Shown here one piece after another: positions 1 through 9,229 of a stretch of 64,000 nt of DNA. Within the stretch, counting starts at the first letter, position 1, and each line of letters begins with the position of its first letter. Source of the DNA: Adenophora triphylla var. japonica (taxonomy: Eukaryota > Streptophyta > Magnoliopsida > Asterales > Campanulaceae); NCBI GenBank assembly GCA_022495995.1, contig JAFEMH010001473.1, positions 404,671 to 468,670 of the forward strand, given 5' to 3'. The notes below the pieces were generated by a model. It was not told where the DNA came from and did not search any database. It saw nothing but the letters and a program-made list of their open reading frames with translations. A program made the translations under genes and the position numbers.

Positions 1-883
1 GTCGCCACGCGGTTTTTGTATTTTGAGCCCAAACGTTGAGAAACGACTTTTGTGAAAAGGTGTCGTTTTTATTGGTAGCAAAAACTTAGGAAAAGGCTTT
101 TTTGAAAAAGGGGATCATTTTTATTGGCAGCAAAAACGAGTAAAAAGCTTTTTTGTATTAGAGATTGTTAGGTTCGGAGGTCAGGTTACGTTTCGGGTAG
201 AGTATGACGAGATCGCCCGAAACGCCTCGCATGACGAGTCTTTCTACCTTTCTCGAAATCGTGTGTGTGTGTGTGTGTCTTTTGAAATGGGGGCTTGAAT
301 GACAAGCTTAATCTTGGTTTGAATGACAAACGTTGATTAGGTGACTTTTGAAAAGACGAGCGTTTGAATGACAAACGTCGGTTTGAGTTTGAAAAGAGCG
401 TTTGCGTGGCAAACGTCGACTTTGAGTTTGAAATGAGCGTCTGCGTGGCAAACGTCGACTTTGAGTTGAAATGAGCGTCTGCGTGGCAAACTTCGACTTT
501 GAGTTGAAATGAGCATTTGCGTGGCAAACGTCGATTTTGAACCGTACGAGTCATTGTTAAAGATTTTTACGGGAAAAATGCGTATTAAATGATTTTAAGT
601 GTCAAATGGCGGCTTTGAGTTTGAAGATGAGCGTTCGGAGGCCGAACGTCATTTCGCGCGTTTTGAAAGAGAGTTCGACGGACGAACTCCGGTTTTGAAC
701 CGGGCATTACATTGTTAACGATTTTTTACGGGAAAAATACGTATTAAATGATATGCGATCAACGAATCGGGTTGCGACTCGGACTTTGAAAAGTAAATAC
801 TATCACAATCCAAACGGATTGGACTTGTAAATGACAGTATTTAAAGCGGTGTCAACGGAATCAAACGATCCGGATTCGTAAAT

Positions 884-1068
884 GACGATCGACGAGGCCA
901 AACGGCTCGGAATTGTAAATGACGATCAACGAGGCCAAACGGCTCGAAATTGTAAATGACGATCAACGAGGCCAAATGGCTCGGAATTGTAAATGACGAT
1001 CAACGAGGCCAAATGGCTCGGAATTGTAAATGACGATCAACGAGGCCAAACGGCTCGGAATTGTAAAT
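884..1068. repeat. 37-bp tandem repeat, 5 copies, in 3' LTR of A
   Basis: Units begin GACGATC at 884, 921, 958, 995 and 1032. Each contains CGAGGCCAAACGGCTCG or a one-base variant, which can fold as a small hairpin with an AAAC loop. The partner LTR has six units. Confidence 0.93.
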
Positions 1069-1501
1069 GACATAAAAGTAAACGGAACGGGGTCGAAACG
1101 CCGTTTTAACCCGTGATTACTTCTCTTACGGAAAGAGAAGAGGATCGAGGGGCTAAAACGTATCGGACCCCGTTAGACGGAGGCGTCTACATTTTGATAA
1201 CGACGTTCGAAACAGTTATAGCGACTGGCGCGTAAACCGAGACGAAACGGGAGATTTAGAGAGAGGGAGTTATACCTATGGCTAGGGTCGACTCCTTTGG
1301 CTCGGGAGGTGTGTACGGGACACGGAAAGTGATTCGAAAGGTTGTTTCGAAGTTGTAGGGTGCGTATTTGATCGAAATACGAAGGTTTCACGCGAATCGA
1401 GACAGAACGGGAGCTCGGGAGGGGTGAAAACCAGTTTGGACCGTGGGGGGTGGTGATTTTTGGTGTAAAAATCCTCTCTATTTGGCTTTGACAGCCATTT
1501 C

Positions 1502-1509
1502 TATTTATA
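1502..1509 (-). promoter_or_regulatory. TATA box of LTR A (left copy)
   Basis: TATAAATA on the minus strand inside CCTATAAATAG, which matches the plant TATA consensus. The same site occurs in the other LTR at 22732-22739. CCTATAAATA is also found in LTRs B and C, so this is very likely the U3 promoter. Confidence 0.7.
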
Positions 1510-2032
1510 GGTGAAATTTGCAGTAGGAGTCCGGACGGACTTGGCCTGAATCCAGGGGGTTTTGTGGTATTTTGGGAATTTGAAGGACTTGCTGGCAATT
1601 TCAGAAAATGTGCACAGTGAGTCCGGCCGGACTTGGCTTGCAAACCAGGGGCATTTTGGTCTTTTCCCTTTGAAATTGATTGAAGGGTGACTAGAGGGAG
1701 GTGGCATGGCTGCCACGTGCCCTCTGAGTCACCAGCTGAGGTGGAAGATTGTTCCCCGGTCCCGGTTTTGTCCGTTTTTTAAAATAACAGTCCGGGAAAT
1801 GTCCGAAACCCCCGGAAAGTGCCGGAAAATGCTGTTTTCGGGGAAAGCCATACTTTTACGTGAGATGTCACGTGTTAAGTACGGTTCGACGTCGGGATGC
1901 ACTGGCAGCCCCGGACGTCTCGTTGGCACAACAACGGGGAGTTTAACGAGTTCCGGTTAACTGGAGCGGGCCGCTAACGGATTTCGGTTAACTTTCTGAC
2001 GGATTTGGACGATCCGGATTTGGGTACTTACA

Positions 2033-2066
2033 GTTAGCCCCTCAGCGACGTCTCCTCCGAAGGAGG
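2033..2066 (-). other. Polypurine tract of element A with adjacent hairpin
   Basis: On the minus strand GCTGAGGGGCTAAC lies directly before the LTR start TGTAAGTACC. The same GAGGGGCT block precedes the LTR in elements B and C, so it is taken as the plus-strand primer site. A perfect hairpin CCTCC-GAA-GGAGG (2054-2066) lies just upstream. Confidence 0.75.
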
Positions 2067-2157
2067 TGGGGTCGTTGAAAAAAGATAAGGATCCAAATCG
2101 GGATGCCTTACTTTGAAAGAGACCTGGGCGGTCAGCTGGCTGGACCCTTAGCGAAAA

Positions 2158-2202
2158 GGATTCCTACGTATCCCGAGCTGGAATCAAGCCGATCGTAGTT
2201 CG
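2158..2202 (-). other. Conserved stem-loop motif II (element A)
   Basis: On the minus strand it reads CGAACTACGATCGGCTTGAT, then TCC, a loop, and GGGATACGTAGGAATCC. CTACG pairs with CGTAG as an outer stem and TCC with GGA as an inner stem. Closely similar copies precede the 3' LTRs of elements B (56524-56572) and C (36273, 36611 and 36709). Its role is unknown. Confidence 0.75.
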
Positions 2203-2250
2203 AAGAGGGGCAAGGGCCGCGCATGGGGACCTTGACCTGAGCGAGACTAT

Positions 2251-2420
2251 TAGGAGGCGTCTGAACCTGGATGAGACCATTCGCGGGGTACATGTACCTG
2301 AATGGAGACTGTTAGGAGGCGTCTGAACCTGAGAGGAGACCATTCGCGAGGTATCGGAACCTGAATGGAGACTATTGGGAGGCGTCTGAACCTGAGACTT
2401 CTGAAACCTTCGAGGGCGTG
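2251..2420. repeat. 62-63-bp tandem repeat, about 3 copies
   Basis: GGAGGCGTCTGAACCTG recurs at about 2253, 2315 and 2378, separated by GAGACCATTCGCG and GAATGGAGACT. The block sits in the untranslated region between the antisense gene and the 3' LTR of element A. It includes the perfect palindrome GGTACATGTACC. Confidence 0.75.
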
Positions 2421-2553
2421 TGGCGCCTCAAACCGGAGTTGCGATGCTGACGAGGGCGTTCGTGCCTTGGGTGCTGGGCTTATTGCTGTTGCCAGTTTTA
2501 TCCTGCTGGGGATGAGCGTTCGGGCTTACCTGGATGGCCGAAGAGGGATTGTT

Positions 2554-3200
2554 GCAAGGCGTTCGTGCCTTGGGGTTCGGGCTTATTGCTGTTGCCGGTG
2601 AGATGACTGCTTGCAAGGCGTTCGTGCCTTGGGGTTCGGGCTTATTGCTGTTGCCGGTGAGATGACTGTTTGCAAGGCGTTCGTGCCTTGGGGTTCGGGC
2701 TTATTGCTGTTGCCGGTGAGATGACTGTTTGCAAGGCATTCGTGCCTTGGGGTTCGGGATTATTGATGTTGCCGTTGAGATGACTGCTTGCAAGGCGTTC
2801 GTGCCTTGGGGTTCGGGCTTATTGCTGTTGCCGGTGAGATGACTGCTTGCAAGGCGTTCGTGCCTTGGGGTTCGGGCTTATTGCTGTTGCCGGTGAGATG
2901 ACTGTTTGCAAGGCGTTCGTGCCTTGGGGTTCGGGCTTATTGCTGTTGCCGGTGAGATGACTGCTTGCAAGGCGTTCGTGCCTTGGGGTTCGGGCTTATT
3001 GCTGTTGCCGGTGAGATGACTGCTTGCAAGGCGTTCGTGCCTTGGGGTTCGGGCTTATTGTTGTTGCCGGTGAGATGACTGCTTGCAAGGCGTTCGTGCC
3101 TTGGGGTTCGGGCTTATTGCTGTTGCCGGTGAGATGACTGCTTGCAAGGCGTTCGTGCCTTGGGGTTCGGGCTTATTGCTGTTGCCGGTGAGATGACTAG
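2554..3200. repeat. 59-bp minisatellite, 11 copies
   Basis: GCAAGGCGTTCGTGCC recurs every 59 bases from 2554 to 3144 with very few changes. Each unit contains the perfect hairpin CAAGGC-GTTCGT-GCCTTG. High similarity between units suggests recent expansion. No coding capacity is inferred; open frames across it simply follow the repeat. Confidence 0.95.
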
Positions 3201-3260
3201 CGAAGGTCTCGATAAGAGAGTGGAGGTCGGACCGCGAAGGTCGGGATTGAATGTTTGAGA

Positions 3261-3465
3261 TCGGACCGTGAAAGGTCGCGATTGAGGCTTGGAATCGGAC
3301 CGTGAAAGGTCGCGATTGAGACTTGGAATCGGACCGTGAAAGGTCGCGATTGAGGATTGGAATCGGACCGTGAAAGGTCGCGATTGAGGATTGGAATCGG
3401 ACCGTGAAAGGTCGCGATTGAGACTTGAAATCGGACCGTGAAAGGTCGCGATTGAGACTTTAATG
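3261..3465. repeat. 34-bp minisatellite, 6 copies
   Basis: TCGGACCGTGAAAGGTCGCG recurs at 3261, 3295, 3329, 3363, 3397 and 3431. Each unit has a GACC-GTGAAA-GGTC hairpin, extended outwards by AATCG and CGATT with one bulged base. A diverged unit precedes it near 3225. Confidence 0.94.
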
Positions 3466-3489
3466 GTGAGGACCATTATTAAATTTTAA

Positions 3490-3645
3490 CGTCGGGAGAC
3501 GGAATAGTAACTGAAATGTCCGGAGACATGGTTGAACGTTTGAATGTCAAACGTCAACTGAACTGAATTTAACGTCAGGAGACGAGCGTTAGTGAGAACT
3601 AACTTTGATTTATCCTCGGGGGATAGGGCGTTAGAAATGTCTAAC
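3490..3645. other. Cluster of perfect short hairpins with different stems
   Basis: Successive inverted repeats are CGTC-GGGA-GACG (3490-3501), ATGTC-CGGA-GACAT (3516-3529), CGTC-AGGA-GACG (3573-3584), GTTAGT-GAGA-ACTAAC (3588-3603), TATCC-TCGGG-GGATA (3611-3625) and GTTAGA-AATG-TCTAAC (3630-3645). A bulged hairpin lies at 3531-3557. Stem sequences differ while the layout persists, so this is not a simple sequence repeat. It sits upstream of the antisense gene at 3908. Confidence 0.85.
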
Positions 3646-4066
3646 TGGGGGAAATTTTACACTTTCGGGGGCCAAAAGTGGTAAAATTGGAATTGCCAAA
3701 AGCTGAGGGGCAAAAGGGGCAAAAATTATTCTGGTGCAGTAAGAGTCCGGTCGGACTTTTACTGATTTTCCAGAATCTTTTTAAATGCCGAGGCTGGGGA
3801 AGAAAATGGCCATTTTCTTCCATTATTGCCGGCGAGAGAGGAGAGAAAAGAGAGAGAAATCCAACCCAAATTGCAAGGTTTGCTCGAATTTGTGAGGGAA
3901 ATTCGCTATGGAGGGTGAAGGAGGACCAATGGCTCGCCACGGAAGGACCGACGACGAAAGAACTCGATTGGTTCGAACCATTCGAACCACCACTCTTCCA
4001 TTGAATCCGGCGGAGTTTTATCCGGCGAGGGACCGCCAATACTCCAAGGGAGGGATCGAAAGACAC

Positions 4067-4668
4067 GTAAGTTCCCTACAAATTCCATTAATTTCAAGAA
4101 TGTGCATTCTTTAAATGTTAGAAATTTGTTAGGAATTTACTTAGGGATTTTGGTGCCCGAATTGGGGCTTTTGACTTTGCTATGAACATTTGTCGAAATT
4201 GACTAGGATGTAGTTCAATTGACATCATGGGTAAATGACATAAAAATTTTGGTTGCAAAATTCCATGTCTAAATGCATTTTCCAAAATTAAAGTAGCTTT
4301 AATTCGGGACGGAGCGAAATTTTCGAAAAATTCGAAAGAATTTGAAAGTTCCGGATTCGACGGAGTTTTCGAAAGATTTTGAAAATTCCGGATTCGACGG
4401 AGTTTTCGAAAGATTTTGAAAGTTCCGGATTCGACGGAGTTTTCGAAAGATTTTGAAAGTTCCGGATTCGACGGAGTTTTCGAAATGATTTTGAAAGTTC
4501 CGGATTCGACGGAGTTTTCGAAAGATTTTGAAAGTTCCGGATTCGACGGAGTTTTCGAAAGATTTTGAATATACGTAGGAAATGAATGAGAACCGTATCT
4601 GCATTGCATCCTTTTGACATGAGTTGTTGCATTTTTGTTGACGTTGCTTCTGTCTTGTTTGTCTGCAG
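4067..4668 (+). other. Putative intron 1 of antisense ORF 1
   Basis: Donor GTAAGT at 4067 and acceptor TCTGCAG ending at 4668 bracket a 602-base stretch that is T/A-rich compared with the flanking exons. It contains a 37-bp minisatellite. Removal joins two stretches that both look coding. The intron is predicted only from splice signals and coding contrast. Confidence 0.6.
4350..4572. repeat. 37-bp minisatellite, 6 copies, inside the putative intron
   Basis: TCCGGATTCGACGGAG recurs from 4350 at 37-base spacing (one unit is 38). Each unit holds a TCCG-GATTCGA-CGGA hairpin and a TTTTCGAAAGATTTTGAAA spacer. Long frames on the minus strand across it are repeat artefacts. Confidence 0.93.
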
Positions 4669-6571
4669 GGGACAGGGACGGTTAATACTCATAACCAGAA
4701 GAGTCGGGGTGCCTTTGAGGCGGTGCAGGCATTGTGGGGCATTATCCCGGACGTGGCTCGAGAGGGAGAGAGGAGTCCACGACAGCTGGTGATTGACTCC
4801 GGGTTGGCTGGGTTTATCAGTGCTGTGGCGGCGACAGCTGATACGCCGAGGGGCAGGTCCATGTATGTCGCGGCGAAATGCGGTGGGATACGACCCACAC
4901 TTTCCATTTCGAGATGGGGAGGCGACGGTGACTCCCACGGATTTTGCCGCTATCACCTGGGTTGCCGACTTACGGCAACACGCGGGTGTGGGTTGATGGT
5001 TACACCCGGAGCGGTTATGCAGGCTGCTGGGTTTTGATATTACCGATGCCAGGGGCTTAGGCATTCGGTACAGGCCGATGGAGCATCACTTGAGGGAAGG
5101 GGTCGCCGATTATCTGGCTGGGTCCTTGAGGATGACCGCGGAGCGTCTGGCTCGAGGGTTCCTTTGGTTTTCTTGGTCGGCGACTTTGTTCCCGACTTCC
5201 GACACGTCTTGTCACTTCCCTCTGCTCGGGTCGCTGGTAGACTTGGATGCCGTGAGGGGGTTTGCGTGGGGGAGGCTGGGTGGCCGAGCTCTACCACTCT
5301 ACGGACGGGTTCTCGCGGGGAGAGGAGCACTCATTTAGGCGCTTCACGCTGTCTTGGATGTAAGTTTACGTGCTTTTTCTCTTCCTTGCCTCTTTTATGT
5401 ACTCGTATGTATACGCTTTGTAGGCGACATAACTTTCCATTCTCTTGGCGGAGTGCAGTGCTACGAGGTATTCGGTCCGCGAGCTTGGGACATAAAGGAG
5501 CCGTGCGTCCCCTGTTCCACTGCCATGCTTTGGTTTGGCGAGAAGAAGGCGAAGAGGGCGGTCTCTTCGAGAGTTGGCACTCGAGTGTCATACGAGGAGA
5601 TATCTCTGGCGCCCGAACACGGAGGTTCTCCGAGAGGATCCAGTGACACAGTGGAGCGGGTTTGATCATGTCGCGGTGCGGTGCCGGCGAGACTACACGG
5701 CGGCGGAAGCTCTGGTGGGACTTCCTTTGTGACGCCATGTATTTGGGGAGAGGGTGACCCGTCGGCATAGGCGGGGTCTCTTCCATTGGTGCCGGTGGAT
5801 CCTCCTTTGTACATGCGGCATCCCAGGAGATGCCGATTGACGAGTGGAGGGGTACCTTCGGGGTGTGTACTTCACCGAGTACATCATAGCGGGGGCCGCC
5901 TATGATGTTTTCTTGAGGATGAGTGAGGAGCCCGCGGGTGCGGCATAGAGAGGCGAGGTCCACTGGAGGTCCTCGAAATTTTCTGTCCCGCGAGCTAGGC
6001 TAGCGTACGAGGGCTGGACGGTTCGCGCGGGCGACTTGTGATCCCGCTCCCGGCGGAGCCGAGACCACGATACGGGGCGGACCCCAATGCTTCGGTGAGC
6101 ACCTTTTTGATTTTACGCATTTGATAGTAGCATTACGCACATGATGCATCATGTACTTTCTGTTCGCTTTCGATGATTTTCTGGTTCGCGGTATCGGCCC
6201 GTACGTACAATGAGGCCATGAGGGTGGTGGACGGGTGGTCCGCCTACGCCGGGAGGCTCGTGGAGTTCATGCGGTGCGGTTCCCGGAGGAGCGTGGACGT
6301 CCGCGATCGGGGGCCGTCTAGGCCGAGGGTTCGCCTGCTCCCACGGTGGTGGGGAGGACTTCACACGGGGTTTGGCCGGTTCGCGGGCGGAACGGCTGGA
6401 TTTGGAGCTCCTTCTTCGCGCACTCGGGCGCGAGAGGAGTCCTCGAGTTCGCGTACTCCAGGAGGCCCTTTGCCTATTCAGCTGGAGGAGTTCGGCGAGT
6501 TCTGTTTGCGACAGATCCGCGGCGGCGGAGCGGTACGTCGAGTGTACGGATGACGAGCGGGACTCGAGTAG

Positions 6572-7136
6572 TCCCCTTTTCTTGCTTTCTTTCTTTACTA
6601 TTTTGTTTAGACAAAATGCATGTATTTGTCGGGAACAAATTTTTGATTTGAAGCTGTATTTGCAAAAAGGCGCCCGTGGGGCGGGAACACATGTACTTCG
6701 CATATTTATTACGTGATCACCTTCGATTATTTTCGGCAAATAAGCAAATAGGTTAATCAAAAATAAATAAAAAGGAGAAATGCATTAAAAATTGAACGGG
6801 TCAAAAATTAAGCATGTATGCACTAATTTTTAATTATTTGCTTGTTGCACGAGCCGGGCGGAAGGGATATTGACATTGGTTGAATGAAATCGGGGGCGAG
6901 CACGCGAGATTTCATAAGAGTGAACGAGGGCATGGTTTGGAAATGTTTCCAACTTTAAGGCGGTAGGCTGCGAGTTGACAAGTCAGCTGCGAGAGGGAGT
7001 CCGGCCAGGACTAGAATTGAATTTCAGATTCTTTAAATTGCGGTTTCGGCTTTGCAATTTGTAAGAAGCTAACGCATTGTTTTTGCTCATTCGGCTGAAT
7101 TCTTTTCCCTTTCTTAAGGTTTTCTTCACCTTCGAC
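6572..7136. other. Spacer between the two antisense genes
   Basis: No convincing coding region. It includes an A/T-rich stretch (6700-6840) and a pyrimidine-rich leader just before the ATG at 7137. It may hold the terminator of the first antisense gene and the promoter of the second, but I see no clear TATA box. Confidence 0.5.
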
Positions 7137-8613
7137 ATGGCTCCCTTTCCCAAGTTATCGTCTCGGATGCAAGAGCGATATTTGGACAACTTTCGATCGT
7201 GGGTACGGAACCACACGAGGCGAGAACAAAAGGTTTTCGAAGGCTATTACGGGATTAAATCTGTTTGGGCTTTGAAGGAGCTCATGCCGAGATTGGGATC
7301 TTTTGAGAGCCGCGTCTCGGTTACGGGACGTAAGGAGGAACGTGTACGGCTTTTCGTACAACGAAGTCACTCCTACGTTTGAAGATTTCCGGGCCGTGCA
7401 GGAGGACTGAGACGGGCGGCTAGTTCTTCCGTATCTTTGGTGGCATGGCCCTTTGTTGAGAAGCTAGTGTCTTTGTTGGGTATCTCATTTGGAGAAGCAT
7501 GCGGGATCTTTTACGGGATACCGATTACGTTGACATTTCGGGGCTTGCCAGAGATTTGCCGGAGTTGAGGAGCGTCTTTTCGTGGGACGCGTTTGCTCTG
7601 TGCGCGATTGCTACTCTGTTCACATTCACGTCTGCAGGTGTGTGCCATCACGGTGTCTTGGACTGGTGAGCGATGCCGGAGTGGGGGAGACATCGTGCCA
7701 TTGGTCTTGGGCGAGACGTTCACAGGCATAGGCCGGATGGCGGCCGGTACCGATACATGTGGGGAGGGAGTCCGCTATGCGACCGTGTGGTTGAGGAGAG
7801 GCTGCGAGATGATGCACGAGGTGCCAATGTCTGTGACGCTTGGTCTTTCTCGCGGCGTCCTCTGGTGATAGGAGGCAATCGGGTGAGTGGAGCTCTGGAT
7901 GGCCGGACTTTGCACGCATCACTTGCGATGGTGGGTTCCCCATTGGAGATTCTGAGACTTGCGGGACCGCTCGGGAGGGTGCATTGATTGTCGGAAGTGC
8001 GGGGCTGTCTCGGGCGTCTTTCTATATTCCATCATTGGTTACTGCGGCGATGCAGTGGAGCAGATGCCAGCTGGCCCGATTGAGTTATGCCGCTACCTTT
8101 GAGGTGGGATCTTTGCGGATGGAAGATCCTTCGACGCTATTGCGATCACCGGTGGTGGCAATACACGTCCTTTCTGCCCGGGGTTCTCTTTCACCGGAGA
8201 GAGGGCACCGTTACGTCGACGATATACGGGCGAGTACGAAGAGTGTATGGGGAGACACGAGATGGCTATCTTGTGGAGACGGAGTGAGTGTTGGGTGCGA
8301 TCACACAGACTGGCTCGACCTTGAGGAGGACGAAGCGAGGCTAACCACAGGAATCGTGCGGCGATGCCATGGCTGATTATGTGGCAAGTGCGATCGGGAG
8401 GCCAATCAAAGCACTATGATGATGGCTCGAAGCGAGGCGGCTCGAGACGAGCTAGAGAAAGGAGCTGTGTTGACGGCCGCGGGCTTGACGGAGGCGTCGG
8501 GAAGGGTCCACGAGCCGGGTAGAAGGCCTACGGAATATTTCTGCGAAGGTGAAGAACACTCGCCGGGAAAAGGGAAGGGGAAGAAGGATGAAGGACCTAG
8601 TACGGGAAACTAG
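7137..8613 (+). pseudogene. Antisense ORF 2 of element A: DUF7745-like protein, broken
   Basis: From ATG 7137 the first frame gives about 80 codons (MAPFPKLSSRMQERYLDNF...), then shifts to a frame reading YNEVTPTFEDF near 7360. Later pieces in shifted frames include DISGLARDLPELRSVFSWDA (about 7535-7595) and GGDIVPLVLGETFTGI (about 7683-7730). The succession of an N-terminal helix-rich part, a VTPTFED block and a VPLVLGETF block matches my memory of DUF7745 proteins found near plant retroelements. The last piece is a charged tail, EEHSPGKGKGKKDEGPSTGN, ending at 8613. It runs opposite to pol and lies between integrase and antisense ORF 1. Several frameshifts make it non-functional. No clear DNA- or RNA-binding motif was seen. 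Confidence 0.55.
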
Positions 8614-9229
8614 GTTGACCTTCTTTGTCCAGTATCCACCCATTGTCATTGCGAGACACATTAATTGATTAATGTTTTATTGTAGTTTTGCTAGCGTGTA
8701 GCGAGTCGAGAGTTGGCCGTGCTTGAACTCATCAAAGAATGTTTTAACCGTTATGAATTTGTAGGTGAAATGAAAAGAGTTTTTCGAAACACAAGCAATT
8801 GATGCTTATTGTATTTTTTGTTTTTAGACCGAACCAAAGATGGTGCCTACGTTCCCCTTTTACAATTGGACTAAGGGGCTCGGGTCACCGTAGTTCGACA
8901 CTTTAGGTGAATTTGAGAAAAACAAAGACAAAAGAAGTGCGACCACTGTTTTTTACTGGATCATTAGCGGGAATGTATCCGGTTGGGTATTACTCTTTTA
9001 GCACTTTAATTTGCGAGGGGACGGTGTATGGGGAAGGTGAGTTGACTCGTGCTCTTCCTCAAACGAAGTATCTGTGGAGCTTGCTTCCGTTCACGGGGTT
9101 AACGAAAGGGTTTCCGTCCAAGTACTGCTAGCTTCATGGCTCCTCCAGGAGAAGATTCTTTGTACCACGAACGGTCCTATCCGGGTAGGCTCCCACTTTC
9201 GAGGGGATTGGTACGCGTAGGAGGCTTTT
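8614..9229. other. Untranslated spacer between integrase and antisense ORF 2
   Basis: No coding domain recognised. It holds conserved stem-loop motif I at 8843-8897 on the minus strand, equivalent in position and sequence to 53878-53927 in element B. Confidence 0.55.
8843..8897 (-). other. Conserved stem-loop motif I (element A)
   Basis: On the minus strand it reads CGAACTACGGTGACCCGAG, then CCCCTT, a loop, AAAAGGGGAACGTAGGCACC. CTACG pairs with CGTAG, and CCCCTT pairs with AAGGGG. The element B counterpart has CTCC/GGAG at the inner stem, which is a compensatory change. Confidence 0.7.

Larger units (their letters stand above)
1..2032 (-). repeat. 3' LTR of Tat element A (truncated by window start)
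   Basis: This is a near-identical copy of 21194-23255. It ends on the + strand at ...GGGTACTTACA, so on the minus strand it starts TGTAAGTACCC. By comparison with the right copy about 113 bases are missing off the left edge. It holds short hairpin repeats (293-690), a GT microsatellite near 265-280, five 37-bp tandem units (884-1068) and a minus-strand TATAAATA box at 1502-1509. ORFs predicted inside it are incidental. Confidence 0.9.
3908..6571 (+). pseudogene. Antisense ORF 1 of element A: plant mobile domain (PMD)-like protein, broken
   Basis: This gene runs opposite to pol. A first exon starts at ATG 3908 and ends at a good donor (CAC|GTAAGT) at 4066/4067. An acceptor TTTGTCTGCAG ends at 4668, and the reading frame then resumes. 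Downstream frames contain the family signature: an ERW-like stretch followed by DTTHTFHFEMGEATVTPTDF (about 4885-4945), then a segment ending TLFPTSD and a DLDAV..AWG segment (about 5150-5280). These resemble plant mobile domain proteins such as MAIL1/MAIN and their transposon relatives. A second short intron (about 5352-5424) is plausible. Several frameshifts and stops break it. Antisense ORFs are known in Retand-type Tat elements; the family assignment is from memory of motifs. Confidence 0.68.

Noticed and set aside
1..12. Tandem elements sharing an LTR at the left edge, because GTCGCCA (part of a primer-site sequence) lies at position 1
   Set aside because: The better primer-site match in element A is at 21065-21080, so TGGCGACTCC is part of the LTR itself, as it is in both LTRs of element B.
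186..554. Open frames of 120 codons or more in LTR A (also 1173-1643, 21378-21752 and 22731-23093)
   Set aside because: They follow tandem and hairpin repeats in the LTR, lie on the strand of the repeats, and have no domain; they are incidental.
2554..3200. CRISPR-like regular spacing of the 59-bp repeat
   Set aside because: Units are contiguous without unique spacers, and the setting is a plant retrotransposon; it is a minisatellite.
4118..5064. Long minus-strand frames of 258, 163 and 101 codons across 4288-4609
   Set aside because: Most of their sequence is the translated 37-bp minisatellite; three frames stay open because the unit has no stop. No family is recognised.
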